Assembly: GCA_963759875.1 (NCBI GenBank)
Contig: CAVXBB010000009.1
Location: 1-64,000, forward strand
Length of the DNA: 64,000 bases
Reading direction: 5' to 3'
Source of the DNA: JAFAGX01 sp963759875
Lineage (GTDB): Bacteria; Acidobacteriota; Terriglobia; Terriglobales; Acidobacteriaceae
A program made the translations under genes and the position numbers. Under the pieces are notes generated by a model that was not told where the DNA came from, searched no databases, and worked only from the letters and a program-made list of their open reading frames with translations. Within the stretch, counting starts at the first letter, position 1; every line of letters begins with the position of its first letter. This document shows positions 44,051 to 53,541 of the stretch, piece by piece.

Positions 44051-47000
44051 ATCCGTCTCGTATTTTCATTCTCCGGCCGGTTGCAACAGCACTGCTGATG
44101 GTTGCCATTATGCTGGTGGGCTTCGTTGCTTACCGCCAGCTGCCCGTGTCGGCGCTGCCAGAAGTTGATTATCCAACCATTCAGGTGATGACCTTTTATC
44201 CGGGCGCTAACCCGGACGTGATGGCGTCATCGGTAACTGCGCCCCTGGAACGGCAATTTGGCCAGGTCCCCGGGCTAAGCCAGATGACTTCGACCAGTTC
44301 GTTCGGCAGCTCTGTAATTACGCTGCAGTTCGCACTCGATCAGAACATCGATATTGAAGAACAGCAGGTGCAACAGGGTATCAATGCAGCTCAAACTTAT
44401 CTTCCGAGTGATCTGCCCAACCCGCCGATTTATAGCAAAGTAAACCCGGCAGATGCGCCAATTATGACCTTGGCGCTTACCTCGAAGTCGCTGCCGCTTT
44501 CTAAAGTTGAGGATCTGGCCGATACCGCTCTGGCGCAAAAGATTTCGCAGGTCACAGGGGTCGGCCTGGTTTCGATCAGCGGAGGACAAAAACCAGCCGT
44601 TCGAGTTCAGGCGAATCCTACGGCACTGGCCGCCTATGGCTTAAGTCTTGAAGATGTGCGCAATGCACTTGCAGCCGCCAACGTGGACCAAGCCAAGGGA
44701 ACCTTGAATGGCCCCAGGCAGTCGTTCACCATCGGGGCAAACGATCAACTGCTTGCGGGCAGTCAGTACGGCCCCATCGTCATTGCCTACCGCAATGGTT
44801 CTCCGGTGCGGCTGTCCGATATTGCAACCGTGACCGATGGCGTTGAGAACGAGATGCAGGCCGCGTGGATGAACCAGGATCCGGCGGTGATTATGAATAT
44901 TCAGCGCCAGCCGGGCGCCAACATCATCAGCGTCGTGGACCGGATCAAGAAGCTGCTGCCGCAACTGCAGGCTGGATTGCCTGCCGCGGTCAACGTGTCG
45001 ATTCTTACTGACCGAACCGAGACGATTCGCGCGTCGGTGAAAGATGTGCAATTCGAGTTGATGCTCACCATTGTGCTGGTTGTGATGGTGATCTTCCTCT
45101 TTCTGCGAAATCTGCCGGCTACAACCATTCCCAGCATTACGGTTCCGCTCTCCATTGTGGGTACGTTCGCTGTGATGTACCTGCTGGGTTACAGCCTCAA
45201 CAATCTCACGCTCATGGCCTTGACGATTTCTACGGGATTTGTGGTTGACGATGCCATCGTGATGATCGAAAACATCTCTCGTTTCCTTGAAGAGGGCGAT
45301 TCGCCGTTGGACGCGGCGTTGAAGGGCGCCGGACAAATCGGATTCACCATCGTGTCATTGACGGTGTCGCTGATAGCCGTGTTGATCCCGTTGCTCTTCA
45401 TGGGGGATATCGTCGGCCGCTTGTTCCGCGAGTTTGCCGTCACGCTAGCTGTGACAATTCTGGTTTCCGCGCTCGTGTCACTGACATTGACGCCGATGAT
45501 GTGCGCCAAGCTGCTCAAGTACAACGATCCCTCACGCCAGACGCGGTTCTATCGATCTTCGGAGAATTTTTACAACCGCGTAATTGAGTTTTATGGCCGC
45601 ACGCTTAAGTTTGTCCTTAAGCATCAAACGACAACATTGCTGGTGACGGTTGGCACGCTGGTCTTGACTTTGATCTTGTACGTCATCGTACCCAAAGGCT
45701 TTTTCCCCGTTCAAGACACGGGCGTGATTCTTGGAGTGTCGCAAGCCCCGCAGAGCGTTTCGTTTTCGTCACTGGCTGATCATCAGCAGCAACTCGCGCG
45801 CATTATTTTGCAGGATCCGGATGTCGCCAGTTTGTCTTCGTTTATTGGACTGGATGGTACCAACCTCACTCCGAATACTGGCCGCATTCAGATCAACCTG
45901 AAACCTCGCGATGAGCGCAAGGCCAGCGCGTCGGACATCATTGTCAGATTGCAGCCGAAGCTGGCGGAGGTGCAGGGCATCACGCTTTTCATGCAACCGG
46001 TTCAGGATCTCACGGTCGAAGACCGCGTCAGCCGTACCCAATTCCAGTACACGCTGGAGGATACCGACGCCAAAGAGTTAGCGAGGTTGTCATCCCAGTT
46101 GGTTGATAAGCTTCGTACGCTGCCCGAGTTGCGCGACGTCGCAAGCGATGAGCAGACCGGAGCTTTGCAAGCGGATGTTACGATCGACCGCGACACAGCC
46201 TCCCGCCTCGGGATATTGCCCGCGCAAATCGATAACACGCTTTATGACGCTTTCGGACAACGACAAGTATCCACCATGTTTACGCAGTTGAACCAATACC
46301 ACGTGGTGCTGGAAGTCGATCCACAGTTTCAGCAGAACCCGGCTCGTTCAAAGACCTCTATGTGAAATCCAACACCGGCATGCAGGTGCCGCTGTCGGCC
46401 TTTAGCCAGGTACACACTTCAACGACTTCCCTGGCGGTCAACCACCAGGGTCAATTCCCGGTCGTAACGCTGTCATTCAATCTCGCGCCGGGCAAGTCGC
46501 TAGGCGACGCGACGAAGGCCATTGACCAAGCTGAGAAAGAAATCGGAATGCCGCCGAGCGTGCACACTGCGTTTCAGGGAACCGCGGCCGCATTTCGCAA
46601 TTCACTCTCCAGCGAGCCGTGGCTCATCGTGGCCGCGATCGTCACCGTGTACATCGTGCTGGGTGTTCTGTACGAAAGCTACATTCATCCGATCACGATT
46701 CTTTCCACTCTGCCCTCGGCCGGCGTAGGTGCGATTCTTGCGCTGCTCATCACGGGCAACGATCTCGGCGTGGTTTCGATTATCGGAATCATTCTGCTGA
46801 TCGGCATCGTCAAGAAGAACGCGATCATGATGATCGACTTCGCGCTGGAGGCCGAGCGCGTGGAGCACAAACCGCCGGAAGAGGCGATCTTCCAGGCTTG
46901 CCTGCTCCGATTCCGTCCCATCATGATGACCACCATGGCGGCGTTGCTTGGCGGTTTGCCGTTAGCACTCGGCCGCGGCACGGGATCCGAGTTGCGCCAT

Positions 47001-47156
47001 CCGTTGGGAATCACCATCGTCGGCGGTCTGATTCTCAGCCAGGCGCTCACGCTGTACACAACCCCGGTGGTCTATCTCTGGTTTGATCGGCTGGCCAAGA
47101 GGTTCGAGCGAATCGGATTTCGTCACCCCGCGGAGGAACCGGCACTGGGCGACTAG
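44047..47156 (+). CDS. RND efflux transporter, MdtB-like (one frameshift)
   Basis: Inner-membrane proton-driven drug pump. The first 773 codons read to QFQQNP; the frame is then lost near 46338-46342, where CCCGGC lacks one G, and the rest (from SFKDLYVKSNTGMQVPLSAF) reads in the next frame to 47156. Rejoined, the length is about 1035 residues, normal for the family, with 12 transmembrane helices and two large periplasmic loops. GFVVDDAIVMIENI, in helix 4, carries the proton-relay Asp pair. Neighbours are the adaptor and a second pump; paired pumps recall MdtBC heteromers. A 46362-47156 gene of its own is not meant: it has no transporter N-terminus. Confidence 0.93.
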
Positions 47157-47158
47157 CG

Positions 47159-50100
47159 ATGAATATCTCCGCCCCATTTATCAAACGGCCAATCGGAACG
47201 TCGCTGCTGACGCTGGCGTTGTTAATGTCTGGCGTTTTGGCATTCACGTTCCTGCCGGTGGCTCCCTTGCCCCAGGTGGACTTCCCTGTGATCCAGGTTT
47301 CGGCAAGTCTTCCTGGAGCCAGCCCGGAGACCATGGCATCCGCGGTGGCAACCCCATTGGAGCGCCAATTCGGACGCATTGCCGGAATTAACCAGATGAC
47401 TTCGGTGAGCCAATTAGGTGCAACCGGAGTGGTTTTGCAGTTCGACCTGAATCGAAACATCGATGCCGCTGCACGCGACGTGCAGGCGTCCATCAATGCT
47501 GCGCGCAATCAATTGCCGTCATACTTGCCGGGCAATCCGTGGTACCGAAAAGTAAATCCCGCCGACGCACCGATTCTGATCCTGGCACTGACCTCCGACA
47601 GCGTGACATTACCCAACATTTACGACCAGGCAAATTCCATCCTTTCTCAGAAACTGGCGCAGGTGCCAGGCGTTGGCCAGGTCTACGTTGGCGGGGGCGC
47701 GAACCCTGCAGTTCGCGCGGAGCTGAACCCCGACCAGTTGAACAAATTCGGAATCGGCCTGGAAGCGGTGCGCACCGCATTGGGTAACGCCAACGCGAAC
47801 AAGCCGAAAGGTGAAGTCGCGAATCATGTAAACGCCTGGATGGTCAACGATAACGATCAGATCCAATATGCGGACCAATACCGCCCACTCATAGTTGGTT
47901 ACAACAAGCAGACCGGAGCAGCGGTGAGGCTTTCGGGCGTGGCTGACGTGACCGATTCCGTTGAAGACGCCCACATTTACGGGTTGTCGAACGGGAAGCG
48001 AGCGGTCATTGCGCTGATTTGGCGGCAGCCGGGAGCCAACATCATCCAGACGGTGGACAATGTGCTGGGCCTACTGCCGCAACTCAAAGCGTCAATTTCT
48101 CCCGCCATTAACATCGATATCGTGGCGGACCGCACGCTTACGGTGCGCGCCTCGCTGCACGACATTGAGATCACGCTCATCATCTCCGTAATCCTGGTAA
48201 TCCTCGTCGTATTCGCGTTTCTCCGCACGGTTCGCGCCACAATCATTCCCAGCATCGCTGTTCCTTTGTCGCTGGTCGGAACGTTCGGTGTCATGTATCT
48301 GCTGGGATACAGCCTGGACAATTTGTCCCTGATGGCGCTAGCCATCTCCACTGGCTTCGTCGTGGATGACGCCATCGTTGTGCTGGAGAACATCACTCGT
48401 TATCTCGAGCAAGGCATGGGTCCGATGGAAGCGGCATTTCGCGGCGCACGTGAAATTGGCTTCACAGTCCTCTCGATGAGCACATCCTTGGTGGCCGTTT
48501 TCATCCCCATCTTGATGATGGGTGGGATCGTGGGACGTCTATTCCGGGAATTCGCCGTCACTCTGAGCATTGCTATCGGCGTTTCCCTTGTAGTGTCTTT
48601 AACCACAACGCCCACCATGTGCGCGCAGTTGCTCAAACGTTTAGGTGAGGAAACCCATGGTGTAGCGTACAAAGCGAGTCAAAAGTTATTCGACACGGTT
48701 TTGGCCGTTTATCGCGTCGCCCTCGGTTGGGTACTTCGACACCAGTTTGCAATCCTGATGATCACGATTGCGACCGCCTGCGTAAGCGTCTATCTGTTCA
48801 AGGAAGCTCCCAAAGGTTTCTTCCCACAGCAAGACACAGGACGACTCATGGGATCGGTGCAAGCCGCGCAGGACATCTCTTTCGATGCCATGAGCCGCAA
48901 AATGCGCCGCTACGTCGATATTGGGATGAAGGATCCGAATGTCGCCACCATGATTGGCTTCTGCGGCGGGACTACCGCCATGAACCAGGGACGCATGTTC
49001 ATCACCCTGAAGCCGTTGGGACAGCGAAAAATCACAGCCGACCAAGTGATCGCCGAACTGACTCGGAAATTCGCAGAAGTCCCGGGCGCTACCTTGTACA
49101 TGCAGAACCAGCAGGACCTGCAAATTGGCGGGCGCGTCAGCCAGGCACAGTATCAATACACGCTGCAGGGCGAGGACTTGAACGAGCTGAACGAATGGGC
49201 TCCGCAGTTGTTGCAGAAGATGCGCCAGCTCCCGATTCTGCGGCAAGTGAACACCGATCAGCAGGACAAAGGCCTTGCCCTGAACGTGGTTATCGATCGC
49301 GACACCGCGTCGCGCTTAGGAATTGCTGCACAAGATATTGACAACATTCTCTACGATGCTTTCGGACAACGGCAAGTCTCCACAATTTACCAGCAATTAA
49401 ACCAGTATCACGTGGTGATGGAGGTTGCGCCACAATTCCAGCAAAGTCCTGACACGCTGAACGACACTTACGTTCGTTCCTCGACGGGAAACATCGTTCC
49501 GCTCTCAGCGTTCTCGCACTTTGGCCCGGCAAATACATCATTGGCCGTGAGCCACCAAGGGCAATGGCCTGCTGTAACGATTTCGTTCAATCTCGGGCCG
49601 GGAGTGTCCCTTGGCCAGGCAACCGACGCCATTGAGAAAGCGGAAAAGTCAATTAACTTCCCGGCGACAATTCACGGTAGCTTTCAGGGTACCGCCGCGG
49701 CCTTCCAAGATTCACTTAGAGACGAGCCGATCTTGATCTTGACCGCTCTGTTAGCGGTCTACATTGTGCTGGGAATCTTGTATGAGAGCTACATTCATCC
49801 CATCACGATTTTGTCGACCATTCCCTCCGCCGGCGTGGGCGCGCTGCTGGCGTTAAAGGTTACGCATAATGAGTTGAACGTCATCGGCCTGATCGGAATC
49901 ATCCTGCTCATTGGCTTGGTCAAGAAGAATGCCATCATGATGATCGACTTTGCCCTCGATGCCGAGCGGCGCGAAGGCAAGTCGCCGCTCGAGGCAATCC
50001 GAGAAGCCTGCGTTCTCCGCTTCCGTCCCATCATGATGACCACAGCAGCGGCGCTGCTGGGAGCCTTGCCGCTGGCGCTCGGCAGAGGAACTGGCTCCGA

Positions 50101-50269
50101 GTTGCGCCAACCCCTTGGTCTGACGATTATTGGCGGCCTGATTGTCAGCCAGGCACTGACTCTGTTCACCACTCCAGTGGTCTACTTGTATATGGACCGT
50201 CTACGCTGGCGACGGAGGAAAGCTGAACTGCCTCGACCGATCTCGCCGGCAGCCAGCCACGCTGATTAG
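47159..50269 (+). CDS. RND efflux transporter, MdtC-like
   Basis: A 1036-residue pump, intact and similar throughout to the preceding one. It starts MNISAPFIKRPIGTSLLTLAL, has the helix-4 motif GFVVDDAIVVLENI with the Asp pair, and repeats TRPI-type helices and periplasmic porter loops (GSFQGTAAAFQDSL). It lies two bases after the MdtB-like gene. The two pumps probably form mixed trimers as in E. coli MdtBC. No outer-membrane TolC-like gene is in the operon. Confidence 0.95.
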   Translation: MNISAPFIKRPIGTSLLTLALLMSGVLAFTFLPVAPLPQVDFPVIQVSASLPGASPETMASAVATPLERQFGRIAGINQMTSVSQLGATGVVLQFDLNRNIDAAARDVQASINAARNQLPSYLPGNPWYRKVNPADAPILILALTSDSVTLPNIYDQANSILSQKLAQVPGVGQVYVGGGANPAVRAELNPDQLNKFGIGLEAVRTALGNANANKPKGEVANHVNAWMVNDNDQIQYADQYRPLIVGYNKQTGAAVRLSGVADVTDSVEDAHIYGLSNGKRAVIALIWRQPGANIIQTVDNVLGLLPQLKASISPAINIDIVADRTLTVRASLHDIEITLIISVILVILVVFAFLRTVRATIIPSIAVPLSLVGTFGVMYLLGYSLDNLSLMALAISTGFVVDDAIVVLENITRYLEQGMGPMEAAFRGAREIGFTVLSMSTSLVAVFIPILMMGGIVGRLFREFAVTLSIAIGVSLVVSLTTTPTMCAQLLKRLGEETHGVAYKASQKLFDTVLAVYRVALGWVLRHQFAILMITIATACVSVYLFKEAPKGFFPQQDTGRLMGSVQAAQDISFDAMSRKMRRYVDIGMKDPNVATMIGFCGGTTAMNQGRMFITLKPLGQRKITADQVIAELTRKFAEVPGATLYMQNQQDLQIGGRVSQAQYQYTLQGEDLNELNEWAPQLLQKMRQLPILRQVNTDQQDKGLALNVVIDRDTASRLGIAAQDIDNILYDAFGQRQVSTIYQQLNQYHVVMEVAPQFQQSPDTLNDTYVRSSTGNIVPLSAFSHFGPANTSLAVSHQGQWPAVTISFNLGPGVSLGQATDAIEKAEKSINFPATIHGSFQGTAAAFQDSLRDEPILILTALLAVYIVLGILYESYIHPITILSTIPSAGVGALLALKVTHNELNVIGLIGIILLIGLVKKNAIMMIDFALDAERREGKSPLEAIREACVLRFRPIMMTTAAALLGALPLALGRGTGSELRQPLGLTIIGGLIVSQALTLFTTPVVYLYMDRLRWRRRKAELPRPISPAASHAD

Positions 50270-50368
50270 TTCCCTTCAGTTCGATACCGCCAATCGGTGC
50301 CATTACTCTCGTCACTTGCCGTGAAACTGTAGCTTGTTAGGATTTATGACAACGGGGGTGGGTGAGAT

Positions 50369-51178
50369 ATGAAGACAGCGACCATCATTAGCCTGTGGTG
50401 TGTGTTTTTGGCAGGCACCATCAGTACTCTCGCCGCGCAGGACGCCTACCAAGTTGTCTCTGTAACCAACGGTGGTAGGGTGGCAGGCACAATCAAGTGG
50501 GTTGGGCCGCAACCTCATTTAACAACTATTGCGATCACCAAGGACCCGCAAATCTGCGATCCTGATTCGACTAAAACGCGCGACTTGGAGCGGCTGATTA
50601 TCGGCCCGCAGGGCGGGGTGGCCAACACGGTTGTGTATTTGAAAGATGTTTCACGCGGTAAAGCATTTGATCTTCCCGAACAACGGCGTTTTCTGGATCA
50701 GAGGCATTGCCGCTACGAACCGCACATCCTGCTGGTTCCCAAGAATGCGCTGCTGCAGATGAAAAGTTCTGACGCGACTCTTCATACCATCCATATGGAT
50801 GGCGCCGCTACTTACAACCTTCCGTTTCCTTTCGCGGACCAGGTGATCTCACGTGAAATGAAAACACCTGGCGTGGTGAATCTGAAGTGCAATGGCGGAC
50901 ACGTCTGGATGAATGCCGAAATGTTTGTTGCGCCGCATCCTTACTACGCAGTAACCGATGAGAGCGGCAGATTCGAACTCACCGATGTTCCGGCGGGAGA
51001 GTATGAGATTGTTGCCTGGCACGAGGGCTGGAGCGTCGCACGGGAGGAATCGACCTTCGATGTATTAACGGAAAAGCGGGTGCAACGGCCGATATTCGCG
51101 GATCCGAAAGTTCAGGAGAAGAAGGTAATCGTAAATCCTGGCGAAACTACAGCTGTGAGTTTTGTGCTAGAGAAATAA
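50369..51178 (+). CDS. exported cupredoxin-like protein with carboxypeptidase-regulatory-like domain
   Basis: A 269-residue protein with a signal peptide (about 1-23). Residues 30-200 have copper-site candidates of the type-1 kind: His in LHTIHMDG, then Cys, His and Met in LKCNGGHVWM. From about 195 to 269 is a small beta-sandwich (SGRFELTDVPAGEYEIVAWHEGW) like the carboxypeptidase regulatory domain. The spacing Cys-x3-His-x2-Met differs from plastocyanin, so copper binding is inference. It stands alone after the RND operon and before the Ser/Thr kinase gene. Confidence 0.75.
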   Translation: MKTATIISLWCVFLAGTISTLAAQDAYQVVSVTNGGRVAGTIKWVGPQPHLTTIAITKDPQICDPDSTKTRDLERLIIGPQGGVANTVVYLKDVSRGKAFDLPEQRRFLDQRHCRYEPHILLVPKNALLQMKSSDATLHTIHMDGAATYNLPFPFADQVISREMKTPGVVNLKCNGGHVWMNAEMFVAPHPYYAVTDESGRFELTDVPAGEYEIVAWHEGWSVAREESTFDVLTEKRVQRPIFADPKVQEKKVIVNPGETTAVSFVLEK

Positions 51179-51310
51179 GTCTGCAGTTACCTGTAACCCG
51201 TCAAGCATCCATACGGTACGTTGGTAATGAATAATCCCGTACAGGCCTTCGTTGTTTCCGGGGGCGGTCGTAACCATCGCCAATAGCCCCTGTCCCCAAG
51301 CTTTCGCGCC

Positions 51311-52891
51311 ATGAAACTAGAACCCGGCAAGCATGTGGGAAGATACGAGATTCTCGCGGAAATAGGCCGCGGCGGGATGGGTATCGTTTACCGCGCTCGT
51401 GACCCCAACATTGATCGCTTGGTCGCCATCAAAACCATTTCGCTGTTCCAACAGGAGCCCGAAGATGTGCGCGAATATCGGGAACGCTTCGCCTTTGAAG
51501 CGCGAGCGGCAGGCCGACTCTCGCATCCCGGGATCGTAACCATTTTTGACGTAGGGGAAGAGCCCGAGAACCACGACCCTTACATTGTGATGGAATACGT
51601 CAGCGGCGAATCGCTTAGAAAGCTGCTGGCGGCAGAGAACAAGAAAATTCCATTAAAGCCCGCTCTCCAACTGGTACAGGAGTTGGCGGAGGCATTGCAT
51701 TACGCTCACTCACAGGGCGTCATTCATCGGGACATCAAGCCGTCTAACGTTCTGGTCACCGCGGATTGGCATGCCAAAATAGCGGACTTTGGTATCGCCA
51801 AGTTGAATCTGGCTCAGCTCACAATTCCCGGGCAGCTTCTGGGCAGCCCGGCCTACATGTCCCCGGAGCAACTTAGCGGGGAAGGAGTGGATGGCCGATC
51901 GGATCTCTTTTCGTTAGGGGTGATTCTCTACACCATAATCACGGGATACCGGCCCTTCCAGGGCAATAGCGCCACAACGGTGTGCTTCAAAGTGGTGAAT
52001 CGTGATCCGCTTCCAGTGACTTCATTTGACGCAGACCTTCCCGCGGACCTGGACGCGATTATTGTTCGAGCTATGGCCAAGAACCCCGCTGACCGATATC
52101 AAACCGGCGCGGATATGGCACAGGGCATTGCAGAATTTGTGGAGAGTCACACTTTCTCTGGGAACGGGAACTTATCTTCTGCGGGCTCCACAACGCTCGC
52201 AACGCGGGCGACGACAACAGCGAGGGGATCACGTTCCCGAAGGCCGCCCGCCTTCATCACCGGTAAGGGAATGCCGCTGCCAGATCGAATTTTTTGGGCC
52301 GGCTCGATTCTGCTGCTCTGGACGGCATCTTTTGTGCTTTATCGGGGGATCGAGTCCATACTTCGCAAACCGAGCGCGATTTCACAGTCAGCAACTCAAC
52401 CGCAACCCAATTCAGCGCACGAACTAGCGCCCGGCGCGGAGCTTCCTCACTCGACGGTCACGAATTCAACTCAAGCGAGCGACACGGTAAGTTCAACGCA
52501 AACCGGTACAAAAACCAACCACACTGCGGGAAATCGAGAGCGCAAGCAATCCTCGGTTACCGTCGAGTCGGCCACAATGCAGATTGAGATCGAACATGCA
52601 TTTACCGAAGCTGAAGTCACCGTCTGGCTTGACAACCGCGCGTTCTATACGCGAACCCTAAAAGGCCAGACCATTAAGCATGCGCTGGTTTTCAAGCAGC
52701 TGCGGGGCCACCAGTCGGACAGCCTGCAGGTGCCTTCTGGTCAGCACCAGATACACGTACGCGTACGAAGTGCCGACAACTCCTACGACCAATCCAAAAC
52801 AATCTCGGGAATGTTGGCGCCGGGAGGTGAGAGTCTGCTGCACATTCTATGCGACAAACGTGCCGACGAACTGCGGGTGACATTACAGTAG
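51311..52891 (+). CDS. Ser/Thr protein kinase (PknB-like), membrane-anchored
   Basis: A 526-residue Hanks-type kinase. The kinase domain is at about residues 11-275: glycine loop IGRGGMGIVY, catalytic Lys in VAIKTI, HRDIKPSNV (catalytic Asp), DFGIAKL, and SPAYMSPEQ at the substrate site. A single transmembrane helix follows near 335-355 (ILLLWTASFVLYRGI). The outer part (360-526) begins with a Ser/Thr/Gln-rich linker and ends in a beta-rich domain that could sense ligand. It has no clear Shine-Dalgarno site. A receiver-only protein follows 94 bases later on the same strand. Confidence 0.93.
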   Translation: MKLEPGKHVGRYEILAEIGRGGMGIVYRARDPNIDRLVAIKTISLFQQEPEDVREYRERFAFEARAAGRLSHPGIVTIFDVGEEPENHDPYIVMEYVSGESLRKLLAAENKKIPLKPALQLVQELAEALHYAHSQGVIHRDIKPSNVLVTADWHAKIADFGIAKLNLAQLTIPGQLLGSPAYMSPEQLSGEGVDGRSDLFSLGVILYTIITGYRPFQGNSATTVCFKVVNRDPLPVTSFDADLPADLDAIIVRAMAKNPADRYQTGADMAQGIAEFVESHTFSGNGNLSSAGSTTLATRATTTARGSRSRRPPAFITGKGMPLPDRIFWAGSILLLWTASFVLYRGIESILRKPSAISQSATQPQPNSAHELAPGAELPHSTVTNSTQASDTVSSTQTGTKTNHTAGNRERKQSSVTVESATMQIEIEHAFTEAEVTVWLDNRAFYTRTLKGQTIKHALVFKQLRGHQSDSLQVPSGQHQIHVRVRSADNSYDQSKTISGMLAPGGESLLHILCDKRADELRVTLQ

Positions 52892-52985
52892 CCATGTGTC
52901 ACCTTTAGTGACTCTAGGGGTTATCGGGTATCTTCTGTATTGCGCTCCGGTGAAGGCGCTTTCACACTGACTGCAAGTACTTTTT

Positions 52986-53378
52986 GTGCCGACCCGTATC
53001 CTGATCGCCGACGACGATGCCTGTATTCGCGGCTTGCTGCGCAGGATCCTGGAACAACACCCTGACTGGCAGGTTTGCGGAGAAGCTGCGAATGGACGCG
53101 ATGCAATTGATACAACTCAGCAACTGTCCCCGGATGTCGTGGTGATTGATCTCGCCATGCCGCAGATGAACGGATTGCAGGCGGGCCGGGAAATCTGCAA
53201 GTTTTCCCAGGCTCCCATGCTCCTACTCACCGTCCAGGATGTCTCCCCGGAACTGGTGCGAGAGGCCAAGAAAGCTGGATTTCAGGGGGCGTTATCCAAA
53301 AGCAGAGGAGCCGAAGTCGTCAGCGGTATCGAGAGTTTGCTTCAACATCAGTACTTCTTCCTGCCGGTGACCAACTGA
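52986..53378 (+). CDS. receiver-only response regulator
   Basis: A 130-residue receiver domain with no output domain. The acidic pocket is DDD near 9, the phospho-acceptor Asp is in VVIDLAMPQMNG near 55, and the conserved Lys is in ALSKS near 105. The GTG at 52986 is the first plausible start. Its first half resembles the NarL-type regulator at 26.9 kb (shared PDWQVCGEA). Following the Ser/Thr kinase gene, it may link the kinase to a phospho-transfer system; that is inference. Confidence 0.85.
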   Translation: MPTRILIADDDACIRGLLRRILEQHPDWQVCGEAANGRDAIDTTQQLSPDVVVIDLAMPQMNGLQAGREICKFSQAPMLLLTVQDVSPELVREAKKAGFQGALSKSRGAEVVSGIESLLQHQYFFLPVTN

Positions 53379-53541
53379 AATTCAGCTCACAGATAGTTTT
53401 CCTTCGGTACTGATGCAGGGTTGCCAGGTCTTCAACTTACGTGATCAGAGGCCGGTTGCCGCCGCAGACTGGGCAACGGGCTGAGTTTCTCCTTCATCGA
53501 AGGTGTGTTCCTGCTCTTCCCACCCGGGAGGCTCTGTAGCG

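Noticed and set aside
46619..47086. frame overlapping the RND pump
   Set aside because: An Arg/His-rich shadow of the pump in another frame.
46362..47156. separate RND-type gene
   Set aside because: It is the C-terminal third of the MdtB-like pump in a shifted frame; its apparent start lies inside conserved pump sequence.
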